Assembly (NCBI RefSeq): GCF_003691585.1
Contig: NZ_CP033169.1
Span: forward strand, 3,286,001 to 3,350,000
Length of the DNA stretch: 64,000 nucleotides
From: Biomaibacter acetigenes
GTDB taxonomy: Bacteria; Bacillota; Thermosediminibacteria; Thermosediminibacterales; Tepidanaerobacteraceae
Reading direction: 5' to 3'
Both the position numbers and the translations under genes were made by a program. Of this stretch, positions 35,221 through 44,335 are shown piece by piece (positions within the stretch are counted from its first letter, which is position 1; each line of letters begins with the position of its first letter). The notes below the pieces were generated by a model. That model did no database searches and was not told the origin of the DNA. It saw nothing but the letters and a program-made list of their open reading frames with translations.

Positions 35221-35628
35221 TTATTTTAAAATGAGGAAGGTTCTTATGGTCTGTATGAGAGAGTCAAGTTCAGGCCATTCAGAGCCGCTGTCTATTTTAT
35301 ATACTCTCCGGGATACCGTCTCTTTAGTGCCCGAGGGAAATACAGCCCTCACGGTAATGATATTTTCCTTTCCGGAAAGGGGCACCTGGATCAGGAAAAT
35401 ACCAGCCGCGCCTACGGAAAGCCGGGCCTTTGAACTTCCGTTGACAAGAACAGAAATGCTGGCGTCCGGAAGGGTTTCCCCGGAAACCACAATGGAATCG
35501 GAGGTTGTCATCAGGTTGTCCTTCGGCTCGTTTAAAATTAGAAGTGATTCATAAGATGCGGCTTTGGCCGAGGGAGAAAAAATTATAAAAATTACAGCAG
35601 TTATAAAGACAAACAATAATCTTTTCAT
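35221..35628 (-). CDS. Small secreted protein with an Ig-like domain
   Basis: A 135-residue precursor with a signal peptide (RLLFVFITAVIFIIF, cleavage likely after AKAA) and a beta-rich domain (SIVVSGETLPDASISVLVNG, ENIITVRAVFPSGTKE) of the type found in bacterial Ig or Big/DUF4357-like adhesive modules. A WalR-type box (35703-35719) lies ~75 bp upstream. It sits between walK and yycH, so a role in cell-wall sensing or WalK input is possible. No specific family assigned. Confidence 0.65.
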   Translation of the reverse strand: MKRLLFVFITAVIFIIFSPSAKAASYESLLILNEPKDNLMTTSDSIVVSGETLPDASISVLVNGSSKARLSVGAAGIFLIQVPLSGKENIITVRAVFPSGTKETVSRRVYKIDSGSEWPELDSLIQTIRTFLILK

Positions 35629-35702
35629 TTTTGCTCTCCCTTTTCTCTGGAATCCGTTGTAAAAAATGCCCCTCTTTCTATTACTTAGTTTAAATGATAA
35701 AT

Positions 35703-35741
35703 ATTACAAACATATTACATACCGATTAAAAATGAATTACA
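35703..35741 (-). promoter_or_regulatory. WalR-type direct-repeat box before the Ig-like/yycHI genes
   Basis: On the minus strand TGTAAT-ATGTT-TGTAAT lies at 35719-35703, matching TGTWAH-N5-TGTWAH. A third TGTAAT at 35741-35736, overlapping the walK stop, is in the same 11-bp phase with one hexamer missing. It suggests a WalR-controlled promoter inside the operon. Confidence 0.65.
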
Positions 35742-37521
35742 TATTTGAAACTTTACTGTCTGCTACTGCCGGCAGGAGTATTGTTACCTGCGTGCCATGG
35801 CCCAGTTCGCTGTCTATGGTGATGATGCCATCATGGGCTTCGACTATTTCCTTTGCTATGGAAAGGCCCAGACCCGTTCCTCCCAGTTCCCGGGAGCGGG
35901 TTTTATCCACACGGTAGAACCTCTCAAACAGCCGGGGGAGGTCCTCTTTAGGAATGCCTATACCGGTGTCGCCGAAGATTATTCTCACCCTGTCTTCTAT
36001 AGAGTCCAGCCTGATAAAAATCTTACCGCCCTCCGGAGTGTATTTTATGGCATTGCTCAGGATATTTTGAAATACCTGTTCTATCTTGTCCCTGTCGGCA
36101 AAAATATCCGGTGAATGTTGGAGTATGTCCGTTTCCAGGGCCAGGTTTTTCTTCTTGATGTTTACAAGCATTTTGGAGATAACATCCTTTAAAATACCCG
36201 AGGGTGAAATTGGTTTTTTATCCCACCTGGTTTCTTTATTGTCAAGGCGGGAAAGCTCCAGAAGGTCGTTCACAAGCCTTGTCATGCGCTCGGCCTCATT
36301 GTAGACCACACTCATAAATTGGCGCGCTATGGAAGGTTCATCCATGGCTCCGTCCAGAAGGGTTTCGGCATAGCTTTTTATGGTGGTAAGTGGTGTCCTG
36401 AGTTCATGGGATACGTTGGCCACGAATTCCTTGCGCATGTTTTCCAGGCTGAATTGCCTGGTTATGTCCTGCAGCACCAGTATGAGACCGATGACACGGC
36501 TTTCCCGCTTCAGGGGGGCTATGATGGATTTCAGTACTGCTTCACCCTTTTTCACCAGCACTTCCCGGGCTCTGCAATCTTCGCCAAGAAATTCTTCCAA
36601 ATTTATTTTGAAAAGCTCTTTTAAGGCCGGTTCGAAGTTTTCTCCTGTGGGGTCCTTATCCAGTGACAGCATCTGCCGGGCAGCCGGATTTATGTGTATT
36701 ACCTCGCCCTTACTGTTTAGAGCGATTACGCCATCGGCCATGTTAGTGAGAATGGCTTCCATCTTTTCCTTTTCGTCGGAAATCTCTTCCATGGTCTCTT
36801 TCAGACGTGTTGTCAGGAAGTTGAACATACCGGTAAGTTTTCCGATTTCATCATTGGACCTCACCTGAATTTTGCGGTCAAAATTTCCCTGGGCCATGAG
36901 GGCGGCGTTTCTGGTGACTTCCTGGATAGGGCCGGTAATGGTTTTTGAAAGGGCATACCCCAGGATGCCGGTAATCATAAGGGCTAGAAGAGTGGCTACA
37001 AACAAAATTGCTTTGGTGTTGCTTATGGTTTTGTAGATATTTTCCATGGATGAAATGAGATAAATGATGCCCACGACCCGGGATCCGTTTTTTACTGGAT
37101 AGGCCAGGTACATGTAGCGGATTTTACTTCTGGGATCTTCCCGGATGTCCATGGCTTCACTTCCAAAAGTGGCCTGAGTTATTTCAGGGGTCAGCAATTT
37201 TACGCCTTTCTGAAATTTTGTCTCATCGTTGGATGTTATGATACTGGCAGTCTCGTCAAGGATGACGATGTAATTGATTTCGGTGCCGGCCTGCTGTCCG
37301 AGCTTTATAAGGTCGTCTATTCCCTGCTCACTGGGAATGGGGTACAGATACCTCTTTACCAGGTCAGACATGAGCTGGGCCTTTATGTCAAGGTCATCGG
37401 ACAGTTTATTCACATGATATTTTTCTATGGACTGGACCAGATATACTCCAACTACTTCCATGGCCAGCAGTATGAGGAGTATATATATGGATACTAATTT
37501 CCACTGGATGCTTCTAAACAC
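35737..37521 (-). CDS. walK: WalK sensor histidine kinase
   Basis: A 594-residue kinase: membrane helix (~residues 10-30), extracytoplasmic sensor loop, second helix (~170-190), HAMP (to ~245), PAS (~250-360), HisKA with HELRTPLTTIKSY carrying the phosphorylated His, and HATPase_c with NAIKYTPEGG, GDTGIGIP and RELGGTGLGLSI. This is the complete WalK/VicK architecture of the essential cell-wall two-component system. The GTG start at 37521 follows AGGAGG. It begins 11 bp after walR. A WalR box overlaps its stop codon. Confidence 0.95.
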   Translation of the reverse strand: MFRSIQWKLVSIYILLILLAMEVVGVYLVQSIEKYHVNKLSDDLDIKAQLMSDLVKRYLYPIPSEQGIDDLIKLGQQAGTEINYIVILDETASIITSNDETKFQKGVKLLTPEITQATFGSEAMDIREDPRSKIRYMYLAYPVKNGSRVVGIIYLISSMENIYKTISNTKAILFVATLLALMITGILGYALSKTITGPIQEVTRNAALMAQGNFDRKIQVRSNDEIGKLTGMFNFLTTRLKETMEEISDEKEKMEAILTNMADGVIALNSKGEVIHINPAARQMLSLDKDPTGENFEPALKELFKINLEEFLGEDCRAREVLVKKGEAVLKSIIAPLKRESRVIGLILVLQDITRQFSLENMRKEFVANVSHELRTPLTTIKSYAETLLDGAMDEPSIARQFMSVVYNEAERMTRLVNDLLELSRLDNKETRWDKKPISPSGILKDVISKMLVNIKKKNLALETDILQHSPDIFADRDKIEQVFQNILSNAIKYTPEGGKIFIRLDSIEDRVRIIFGDTGIGIPKEDLPRLFERFYRVDKTRSRELGGTGLGLSIAKEIVEAHDGIITIDSELGHGTQVTILLPAVADSKVSNM

Positions 37522-37532
37522 CTGACAGCCTC

Positions 37533-38222
37533 CTATTGCTTCGGAAAATAGTATCCGATGCCCCGCTTGGTCAATATGTAAGTGGGATTTGCCGCATCGT
37601 CTTCCACCTTTTCCCGAAGCCTTCTGACGGTTACATCCACAGTGCGGATATCACCGTAATATTCGTAACCCCAAACCTCCTCCAGCAGTTTTTCCCTGGA
37701 AAACACCTGTCCAGCCTGGGTGGCCAGGAATTTTATTAGTTCAAATTCCCTGAAGGTGAGCTCCAGAGGGACTCCGTTTTTCTTGAGTTGATAGCTTTTC
37801 AGGTCCAGTTCCAGGTCCCTTACTTTTATGACATTCTGTTCTCCCGCGGGGTCTGCCAACACAGTCCTCCTGAGATTGGCCTTGACCCTTGCCATGAGTT
37901 CCCTCATGCTGAAGGGTTTTGTTACATAGTCATCGGCTCCCAGCTCCAGGCCCAGAACTTTGTCTACTTCTTCACCCTTAGCTGTTAGCATGATAATGGG
38001 ACATGTCATCTTTTCCCTGAGCTTTTTGCATACCGAAAAACCGTCTATTTTAGGTAGCATGATATCCAGCAACACCAGGTCGGGACTTGCGCTTTCGGCC
38101 ACTTTTATGGCTTCTTCACCGTCGTATGCCACCAGGACGTTATATCCTTCTTTGGTGAGGTTATATTTTAATATATCCACGATAGGCTTTTCATCGTCTA
38201 CCACGAGCACTTTTTCATTCAA
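37533..38222 (-). CDS. walR: WalR response regulator (OmpR family)
   Basis: A 229-residue regulator. The receiver domain has VVDDEKPI, the phospho-acceptor Asp in [11 protein letters not shown], and the Lys of [11 protein letters not shown]; the winged helix ends with [13 protein letters not shown] and [11 protein letters not shown]. It controls cell-wall hydrolases. The TTG start at 38222 follows GGGGGTG; the ATG at 38237 would overlap that ribosome site. Its first codons overlap the stop of the upstream metallopeptidase gene by 8 bp, so translation is coupled. Confidence 0.95.
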   Translation of the reverse strand: MNEKVLVVDDEKPIVDILKYNLTKEGYNVLVAYDGEEAIKVAESASPDLVLLDIMLPKIDGFSVCKKLREKMTCPIIMLTAKGEEVDKVLGLELGADDYVTKPFSMRELMARVKANLRRTVLADPAGEQNVIKVRDLELDLKSYQLKKNGVPLELTFREFELIKFLATQAGQVFSREKLLEEVWGYEYYGDIRTVDVTVRRLREKVEDDAANPTYILTKRGIGYYFPKQ

Positions 38223-39036
38223 AATGATCACCCCCATTAATAATATTCGTCACAAGATGAGTTTTTCCTTCAAGGGGTGTTTTTCCTGCCCTTTGAAGGA
38301 AAATCTCATCCGCCGAAGCCCCGTCCTTTAACAGGGAAAGGATATTTCTGATTTCCCCGATGCCGCCCTTTCCCGCCATAATTTTTGTCATATCAAGGGC
38401 TTCTATATAAGCCCTGGGCACATCGGGCAGTTCATCAAACTTATGAATAATGTCATTTATGGAATATAATTCACTTTTATCAATATCAAAATCCTGAGCC
38501 AGGGTATATCCCGTGAGCCTTTCTTCCTCATACTGGGCTACCCCCTCGGTAAACCAGCGGGTATAGTTTCCGCCGGTTAGCCTGTCGACCACGAGATGGG
38601 TATATTCATGTACCATGGGACCTTTTTTAAAGAATATGTCTTCCAGTTTCCGGGTATCGTCAATCCATGCCCCCGGAGCCTGGATATATATAAAACCCCG
38701 GTAGTACACGCCCTGGGTGCTCTCATCCGCCGGCCAGTTGAATGCCTGCTGGAGGCTTTCACTGTCGGGATATATCACTATGGGAATCCTATCCTCCGGG
38801 AAAAAATTAAAGTCTTTCCCCACTTTTGCATAGGTCTTTTCCGCAGCTTTAGCCACCACCTCAACTTCATCCCGGTCCTGGGACAAAAACAATATGTTAA
38901 AATGCGGTGTAACCAGGGAATCAAAACCTTTCAATTTAAAGCCGTATATATTTATTTCTTTGTAAAAATAAACTCCTGTGACCGACAGCAGGAGTAAAAG
39001 CGCCACCGTCGCCAGGAGAATAGTCTTCCTTCTCAT
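38215..39036 (-). CDS. Membrane-anchored MA-clan zinc metallopeptidase
   Basis: A 273-residue protein with an N-terminal anchor ([18 protein letters not shown]) and a gluzincin site: HEYTH in [13 protein letters not shown] with the downstream Glu in [12 protein letters not shown]. It is a peptidase-MA-like protein related to M61 enzymes. It leads the wal operon and overlaps walR by 8 bp, so its product is likely made with WalRK and may act at the cell wall or on a WalK partner. Substrate unknown. The ATG at 39036 follows GGGGGGAGGG. Confidence 0.8.
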   Translation of the reverse strand: MRRKTILLATVALLLLLSVTGVYFYKEINIYGFKLKGFDSLVTPHFNILFLSQDRDEVEVVAKAAEKTYAKVGKDFNFFPEDRIPIVIYPDSESLQQAFNWPADESTQGVYYRGFIYIQAPGAWIDDTRKLEDIFFKKGPMVHEYTHLVVDRLTGGNYTRWFTEGVAQYEEERLTGYTLAQDFDIDKSELYSINDIIHKFDELPDVPRAYIEALDMTKIMAGKGGIGEIRNILSLLKDGASADEIFLQRAGKTPLEGKTHLVTNIINGGDHFE

Positions 39037-39100
39037 GTTTCTCCCTCCCCCCTTATAATTATATAAGATTTAAAAAGGAATTTCACTGGTAAATAATAAA

Positions 39101-39340
39101 AAATCTTTGAATCGAAATCCTCGGGCATAAAGCCCGAGTTATCAATGCGGTTGATTTTTTGAAATGCGTCACGGAAAGCCATTTATTAAGGAATATTTTT
39201 GCTTTCCTACGCATTTTAAAAAATCTTTGAATCGAAATCCTCGGGCATAAAGCCCGAGTTATCAATGCGGTTGATTTTTTGAAATGCGTCACGGAAAGCC
39301 ATTTATTAAGGAATATTTTTGCTTTCCTACGCATTATAAA
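39101..39340. repeat. Two tandem copies of a 120-bp element
   Basis: 39101-39220 and 39221-39340 are identical except for one base near the end. Each unit contains CTCGGGC-ATAAA-GCCCGAG and a longer stem (AAATGCGT...ACGCATTT enclosing GGAAAGC/GCTTTCC). The short hairpin followed by TTATCAAT recalls the right end of IS200/IS605 elements. Frames across the repeat have no ribosome site. It lies between the yqhV terminator and the wal operon. Confidence 0.9.
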
Positions 39341-39361
39341 AAAAAGCGGCAATTTGCCGCC
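39338..39361 (-). terminator. Intrinsic terminator after the yqhV-like gene
   Basis: GCGGCAA and TTGCCGC form the stem, followed by eight T on the minus strand. It lies 125 bp after the yqhV stop, just before the tandem repeat. Confidence 0.85.
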
Positions 39362-39446
39362 TTTCAAAGGGGGGATCGTTTTGTTGTTGCTGACTGCTTT
39401 CGAGTATTATTATAATTGATTATTATTAAGAAATTGTAACGGTTAT

Positions 39447-39463
39447 ATTACAAATATATTACA
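39447..39463 (-). promoter_or_regulatory. WalR-type box upstream of the wal operon
   Basis: On the minus strand TGTAAT-ATATT-TGTAAT, a perfect TGTWAH-N5-TGTWAH match, ~410 bp before the first gene of the wal operon and upstream of the tandem repeat and terminator. A lone TGTAAC on plus (39435-39440) is adjacent. Confidence 0.55.
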
Positions 39464-39483
39464 AATTTCTGGTTATATCGACA

Positions 39484-39747
39484 TTATTTAGAAGAAGTAC
39501 CGATAAGTACGAGTATAACTCCTGTAAAAATTATGATAAGCTTTGCCATAGATACCTTGCCCGCCATGGCGCATATACCCAGGAAGCTTACCCCGGCAAA
39601 GATTACAGGCCCCACCAGCCCCAGCAGTGCATTTATTCGGAGAGCCGTCTCCACTTCTTTTGAATGTAAAAATAAAAGGGCAGCGCAAAATTCTATAAGA
39701 GATGAAATAAACCTCATTGCCGCCATGGATATGAGATACGGATCCAT
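39484..39747 (-). CDS. DUF2619 (YqhV-like) small membrane protein
   Basis: An 87-residue protein with three hydrophobic segments and the pattern AAMRFISSLIEF, ALRINALLGLVGP, KVSMAKLIIIFTGV, which matches the YqhV family found in spore formers. In Bacillus yqhV sits near spoIIIA, but here it is alone. The ATG at 39747 follows GGGGGA. Function unknown. Confidence 0.75.
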   Translation of the reverse strand: MDPYLISMAAMRFISSLIEFCAALLFLHSKEVETALRINALLGLVGPVIFAGVSFLGICAMAGKVSMAKLIIIFTGVILVLIGTSSK

Positions 39748-39832
39748 GAAAGTCCCCCTTTCTCCCGGCCACTGAATATGGATTCAAACTCCTGGACATT
39801 TTAAATATATGCACAAAAAGGAGATGTGATGT

Positions 39833-41143
39833 TTGAAAAAGGGTTCGAAATTACAGGTAGCACTTCTCTGCCTGGTGCCTTTTATCATGGTGCTGGGCAA
39901 TTCCATGCTCATTCCGGTACTGCCACAAATAAAAAAAGCCGTAGGCATCAATCAATTTCAGGTGGGACTTTTGATAACCGCCTTTTCGGTACCCGCGGGG
40001 CTCACCATTCCCTTTGCCGGCATACTTTCAGACCAGATAGGCCGCAGGAAGGTGATGGCCCCGGCACTGGTGCTCTACGGGCTGGGCGGCATAGTTGCGG
40101 GTATCTCGTCCATGGCCATGAGGTCGCCCTTCTGGGGGATTCTGGCCGGAAGGATTGTCCAGGGCATCGGCGCTGGGGGCACATATCAACTGGCCATGGC
40201 CATAGTGGGAGATACCTTCAAGTCCCGGGAGCGGGTGTTCGCCCTGGGGCTTCTGGAAGCTTCCAACGGCCTGGGCAAGGTGGTAAGCCCGGTACTGGGG
40301 ACTGCCTTTGCTCTGGTCACATGGTTTTTTCCGTTTTTTGCTTACGGATTTCTGGCCATCCCTACAGGCATCGCTCTTTTTCTATTTGTTAAAGAAAAGG
40401 CAGAATTTAAAAAACAGGCCTTTTCGGATTATTTGACGGCGGTAAAGCATATCTTCAGGCAAAAAGCCCCGGGGCTTTTGTCCAGCTTCAATGCCGGCAT
40501 GGTGGCGCTTTTTTCCCTTTTCGGAATCCTGTCTCTTTACTCGGACATTCTGGAGAAAAGATTTGGCATCTTTGGATTAAAAAAGGGCCTTATCATGGCA
40601 GGGCCGGTATTCATCATGGCAGCTCTGTCGTTCTTACTTGGAATCATCCTCCCAAAAATAAAAAATAAAGGTCTAAAAGCCTTTATTTCGGGAGGGCTGG
40701 TTCTTATCGCGGCAGCTCAGGGTCTTTTCATATTCGCCCGCGGCATGTGGGTAACGTTCCTGGCCCTCTGCCTCCTGGGCACCGGCGTGGGACTTGTGAT
40801 GACACCGGTAAACACCCTTGTTACTGGGTCCTGCAGCACCAAAAGGCGGGGCATCATAACATGCCTTTACGGCAGCCTGCGCTTTTTCGGTGTGGCCATA
40901 GGCCCTCCCCTCTACGGCCTTTCCGAAAGATTCGGCACGGTACCGGTGGTTTCTCTAGCCGGAGCCGTCTCGGTGCTGGCACTGATCCTGTCGGTGACAC
41001 TTATAAACCAGAAAAAGATTTTAACTTCGGAGGAAAATCAAAAGGCCAAGGTGGCTTCCGGTGCCGATACGCCTTTAAAAGCGGAATCCGTCTTGAAATC
41101 CCCTTCCAGAAGGCCGCTTATCTTCAGGAGAAAGCTGCGGTAG
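39833..41143 (+). CDS. MFS transporter
   Basis: A 436-residue protein with about twelve helices. The loop motif GILSDQIGRRKV (residues ~63-74) and GRIVQGIGAGGTYQ are those of the drug:H+ antiporter-1/2 branches. The TTG start at 39833 follows AAGGAG. The C-terminal ~50 residues are hydrophilic and overlap the 3' end of the ABC ATPase on the opposite strand by 106 bp. Substrate unknown. Confidence 0.87.
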   Translation: MKKGSKLQVALLCLVPFIMVLGNSMLIPVLPQIKKAVGINQFQVGLLITAFSVPAGLTIPFAGILSDQIGRRKVMAPALVLYGLGGIVAGISSMAMRSPFWGILAGRIVQGIGAGGTYQLAMAIVGDTFKSRERVFALGLLEASNGLGKVVSPVLGTAFALVTWFFPFFAYGFLAIPTGIALFLFVKEKAEFKKQAFSDYLTAVKHIFRQKAPGLLSSFNAGMVALFSLFGILSLYSDILEKRFGIFGLKKGLIMAGPVFIMAALSFLLGIILPKIKNKGLKAFISGGLVLIAAAQGLFIFARGMWVTFLALCLLGTGVGLVMTPVNTLVTGSCSTKRRGIITCLYGSLRFFGVAIGPPLYGLSERFGTVPVVSLAGAVSVLALILSVTLINQKKILTSEENQKAKVASGADTPLKAESVLKSPSRRPLIFRRKLR

Positions 41144-41847
41144 GATGGTTGGTTGCGTTCCCGGGGCCTGGGCAGGGGATTTGCCACATCGGCTTTGAGC
41201 CTGGCGGGAGAAAAGACCAGAATGCGGTCGGAGAGGTCAATGGCTTCCTCAATATCATGGGTGACAAAGATTACGGTAACCCCCGTCTTCTCCCAAACTT
41301 TTAAAACCATGTGGTGCATGGTCCGACGGCTAAAGGCGTCCAGGCTGCCGAAGGGTTCATCCATTAAGAGAATCTGCGGCTTTACCGAGAGCGCCCGGGC
41401 TATGGAAGCCCGCTGCTTCATGCCGCCGGAAAGCTGGTAAGGGTAGCATCCACCGTGTCCCAAAAGTCCCACCAGTTCCAGATAATGCCTGGTTTCCTCG
41501 ACAGGGTCGACGCCTTTTGTTGCTTTTCCTACAGCCTTCATGGCAAATATGATGTTTTCCTCCACCGTAAGCCAGGGAAAAAGCTGATCAAGACCCTGGA
41601 ATATCATAAAGCGGTCGGGGCCCGGTTTTGTCACCTTTTCCCCTCCCAGCAGCACCTGACCGCAGTTTACCTTCTCAAAGCCCGCTATACATCTGAGCAG
41701 CGTGGACTTCCCGCAGCCCGACGGTCCTATGATGCTCACGAATTCTCCTTCCTTAACGGAAAAGCTGACCTTCTCCACCCCAAGCACCTTTTTTTTGCCC
41801 GATTCATATATCTTGGTGATGCCCGAAACATTCAGAATGGCGCTCAC
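41038..41847 (-). CDS. ABC transporter ATPase (nitrate/sulfonate/taurine type)
   Basis: A 269-residue ATPase with Walker A GPSGCGKSTLL, Q-loop FQGLDQLFPW, signature LSGGMKQRASIARAL, Walker B ILLMDEPFGSLD and the switch His in FVTHDIEEAI. Its SsuB/TauB-type pairing with a single permease and a substrate-binding lipoprotein fits the nitrate/sulfonate/riboflavin-precursor importer family. The start has an AGGG-type site. Its C-terminal tail overlaps the convergent MFS gene. The substrate is unknown. Confidence 0.9.
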   Translation of the reverse strand: MSAILNVSGITKIYESGKKKVLGVEKVSFSVKEGEFVSIIGPSGCGKSTLLRCIAGFEKVNCGQVLLGGEKVTKPGPDRFMIFQGLDQLFPWLTVEENIIFAMKAVGKATKGVDPVEETRHYLELVGLLGHGGCYPYQLSGGMKQRASIARALSVKPQILLMDEPFGSLDAFSRRTMHHMVLKVWEKTGVTVIFVTHDIEEAIDLSDRILVFSPARLKADVANPLPRPRERNQPSYRSFLLKISGLLEGDFKTDSAFKGVSAPEATLAF

Positions 41848-41859
41848 TTTAAAGCCTCC

Positions 41860-42624
41860 CTAATCCACGATGGTTTTCCATTTTTTGACTGTCCTTTTTT
41901 CGATGCCGGCAAATATCAGGTATTCCACCGCTATACCTATCAATATTATGACCACCATACCAGCAAAAACCCCGGGGGTTTCCATCATAAACCTTTTCTT
42001 GTATAAAAACCATCCAAGGCCTCCTTCTCCTCCCGCAGCACCGAATACCAGCTCCGCCGCCACCGATGCCTGCCAGGCCCGGGCCCAGCCGGTGCGAAGC
42101 CCTCCCAGAATATGGGGGAAGGATGCTGGAAGCATCACCAGAAGGGCAAGCTTTACCCCCGACAATCCCAGGTTCCTCCCCACTTCCAGTTGATTGGCAG
42201 GTATGGAGCGAAAACCGGTGTAAAAATGATTAATGAGGGGCCATACCGCAGAAAAAATTATGACGAAAAGAATGGCCTTTATGCCTATGCCGAACCAGAG
42301 AATGGCTACAGGAAGGATGGCAATTCCGGGCAGGGGGTGCATGATGGCCATAAAATCGGTCATAATTTCCGAAAACATTTTACCGCTCATGGAAATAAAA
42401 GTGCCTATTGCGGCCAGGGTTACCGCCGTCGATAGGCCCATTGCTATTATTTTTAACGAAAATACGGTCTTGCCCAGTATCTCCCACCTTTCGGTCCACA
42501 GGGCTTCACCTATGCTTGCAATGCCCGGAAGCAAGAGCTCGGAGTAATGACAGGTTTCTCTCATCAGTTCCCAGACAAAGGTGAGGGCAATGATAAAAGC
42601 CACCTTGGACAGCAATTCCCGCAA
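41860..42624 (-). CDS. ABC transporter permease (nitrate/sulfonate/taurine type)
   Basis: A 254-residue membrane protein with about six helices and the coupling-loop motif WQASVAAELVFGAAGGEGGL (EAA region). The TTG start at 42624 is fixed by GGAGGG six bases upstream, just after the binding-protein stop; a longer frame starting inside that gene lacks support. Operon order is binding protein - permease - ATPase. Confidence 0.88.
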   Translation of the reverse strand: MRELLSKVAFIIALTFVWELMRETCHYSELLLPGIASIGEALWTERWEILGKTVFSLKIIAMGLSTAVTLAAIGTFISMSGKMFSEIMTDFMAIMHPLPGIAILPVAILWFGIGIKAILFVIIFSAVWPLINHFYTGFRSIPANQLEVGRNLGLSGVKLALLVMLPASFPHILGGLRTGWARAWQASVAAELVFGAAGGEGGLGWFLYKKRFMMETPGVFAGMVVIILIGIAVEYLIFAGIEKRTVKKWKTIVD

Positions 42625-42635
42625 CTTTCTCCCTC

Positions 42636-43688
42636 CTATTTTGACTGCTGTATTTCTTCCAATACCGAAGGTTTCCCTTCTCTCCTGCCGATCTGTGCCA
42701 GTATGTTTTCCCATGCGATGTCCGATAATTTTTCCGGTACTTTGGATATGTAACCCGCTTTTTTCATGAACTCAGCAAACCCCATGAGGCCATAAGGAGC
42801 CGTAGTATAGTTCATACCATCGGCCTTGAGGTATTCCAGCAGCTTTTCCTTGCTTATCTTGAAGTCAGGAGCCAGAAGTTCGGCAGTTTCTTCCTTGTGT
42901 TCATTTACCCAGTTCATGGCATCATTTAGCCCCATCACAAAGGCCGCATAACCTTCTGGATGTTTGTCATGATAATCCTTCGTGACCAGCGCTACATTGA
43001 AGTTGAAATCTCCCCCGAAGGCTTCAAATCCGTCCAGCACCACGTGGTATCCGGGCTGGGAAAGTTCCTCAAAAAGATACGGAGGTGTGGTAAAGTGTGC
43101 TGCAACATCTTTTTTAGCAAGCATGGCCTGGCAGCCATCCGGATGGGGAAGGGCCACAAGATTGTCATCAAAGGCATTGGGATTGCCGGTTTCTTTTTCC
43201 AACGCCATGGCCAGCAGGATGTGCTGAATGCTTCCCGGGGATGGCAGTGCAATCTTGTGTTCCGGCTTGAAATCCTTTATGGTCTTTATACTCGGGTCAT
43301 GAGTTACCAGCGAAACCGGTGAAACCACATATCCTGCAGCAATCTTGGCAGGCAGACCTTTATCCCAGCCTATTAGGTACGGGGGTATGCCCATGAAGGC
43401 TACATCCAGTTCATTGGCCGCCATGGCTTCCCGTACAGCTCCTCCAGAACCCAGGGTCTTCCACTCCACCTGAAGGCCGTATTTTGAAAAATAATCCTTT
43501 TTCTCGGCCACCATCAAGGGCGCATAAACCAGGCCAAACTGCCTGGCTACCCGGATTACTTGCCGGGATTCACCTGCGGGAGCTGCTTTAGCGCTATTGT
43601 CCTTTGCGGAGCACCCCGAAAGGCAAGCAGCCGCCAGAAGACAAAAAAGCAGCACCACCGCAACAACATTTTTTCTGATTGACAACAT
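42636..43688 (-). CDS. ABC substrate-binding lipoprotein (SsuA/TauA/NrtA-like)
   Basis: A 350-residue lipoprotein with lipobox LSGC (cleavage before Cys26) and the NMT1/THI5-like fold: IRVARQFGLVYAPLMVAEKK, VEWKTLGSGGAVREAMAANE and FMGIPPYLIGWDKGLPAKI. Such proteins bind sulfonates, nitrate, or pyrimidine/thiamine precursors. The ligand cannot be told. The ATG at 43688 follows TAGGAGGGG. First gene of the three-gene import operon. Confidence 0.9.
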   Translation of the reverse strand: MLSIRKNVVAVVLLFCLLAAACLSGCSAKDNSAKAAPAGESRQVIRVARQFGLVYAPLMVAEKKDYFSKYGLQVEWKTLGSGGAVREAMAANELDVAFMGIPPYLIGWDKGLPAKIAAGYVVSPVSLVTHDPSIKTIKDFKPEHKIALPSPGSIQHILLAMALEKETGNPNAFDDNLVALPHPDGCQAMLAKKDVAAHFTTPPYLFEELSQPGYHVVLDGFEAFGGDFNFNVALVTKDYHDKHPEGYAAFVMGLNDAMNWVNEHKEETAELLAPDFKISKEKLLEYLKADGMNYTTAPYGLMGFAEFMKKAGYISKVPEKLSDIAWENILAQIGRREGKPSVLEEIQQSK

Positions 43689-43841
43689 TCTATCCCCTCC
43701 TAAAAATTCAATCTATACCATAATATTTTTTGGGACATGTAACGGTGAATATTTTTGATTTATTTAAATAACATTATAGAGAATGAATTGTAATCCCACA
43801 TCTCGCCTCTCACCTTACACATCTCATAGGGGGCGTTGGGC

Positions 43842-44291
43842 TTGAAATCCTATTCACTGCTGTTTTTAATCCTGGTGCTGGGTATTTTAAGCAAGAACCG
43901 GCTCATATACATCTCTGCAGGAGTACTCATAATATTTTCTCTTCTGGATATACTACCGGAGTCTACTTCATCTCAGAATATAATCCTTGACGTGGGTGTA
44001 ATACTGCTGGTGATAGGAGTGCTCATGCCTCTGGGCACCGGAACAATATGCGCTCGGGATGTTTACAGCAGTATCTTCACTCTGGAAGGCCTTGTGTCCT
44101 TTCTGGTGGGCATAGCTTCGGCGGTCATGGCCAGAGGCGGCATCGACCTCATGCAGGGTTTTCCCGGTGTCATGATAGGGCTCCTCATGGGTTCGATTGT
44201 AGGGACGGCTTTTTTTAGAGGAATCCCCACGGGGCCCCTGGTGGCAGCAGGCCTAGCGGCCTTTATAATAAATCTCATTAAAAAAATATAA
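43842..44291 (+). CDS. DUF441 membrane protein
   Basis: A 149-residue protein with four to five membrane helices and the family core RDVYSSIFTLEGLVSF, GGIDLMQGFPGVMIGL and GTAFFRGIPTGPLVAAGLAA. This matches the DUF441 (YeaL/YtwI) group. The TTG at 43842 is favoured because TAGGGGG lies ~8 nt upstream; an earlier TTG (43836) is possible. Function unknown. Confidence 0.85.
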   Translation: MKSYSLLFLILVLGILSKNRLIYISAGVLIIFSLLDILPESTSSQNIILDVGVILLVIGVLMPLGTGTICARDVYSSIFTLEGLVSFLVGIASAVMARGGIDLMQGFPGVMIGLLMGSIVGTAFFRGIPTGPLVAAGLAAFIINLIKKI

Positions 44292-44292
44292 A

Positions 44293-44315
44293 GAGGAAGG
44301 ATTGTATCCTTCCTC
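44293..44315. terminator. Bidirectional terminator between DUF441 and the M23 gene
   Basis: GAGGAAGGAT pairs with ATCCTTCCTC around a 3-nt loop. A T-rich tract follows on the minus strand and a weaker one on the plus strand. Confidence 0.7.
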
Positions 44316-44335
44316 GCAAATTTTGCAACTTTAAA

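Noticed and set aside
39083-39367. A 94-codon minus-strand ORF with two identical 39-residue halves
   Set aside because: It arises from the 120-bp DNA tandem repeat; no ribosome site, and hairpin-rich DNA explains it better than protein.
39826-40392. A 188-codon plus-strand frame with Gly/His-rich sequence
   Set aside because: It is an out-of-frame shadow of the MFS gene that starts at TTG 39833.
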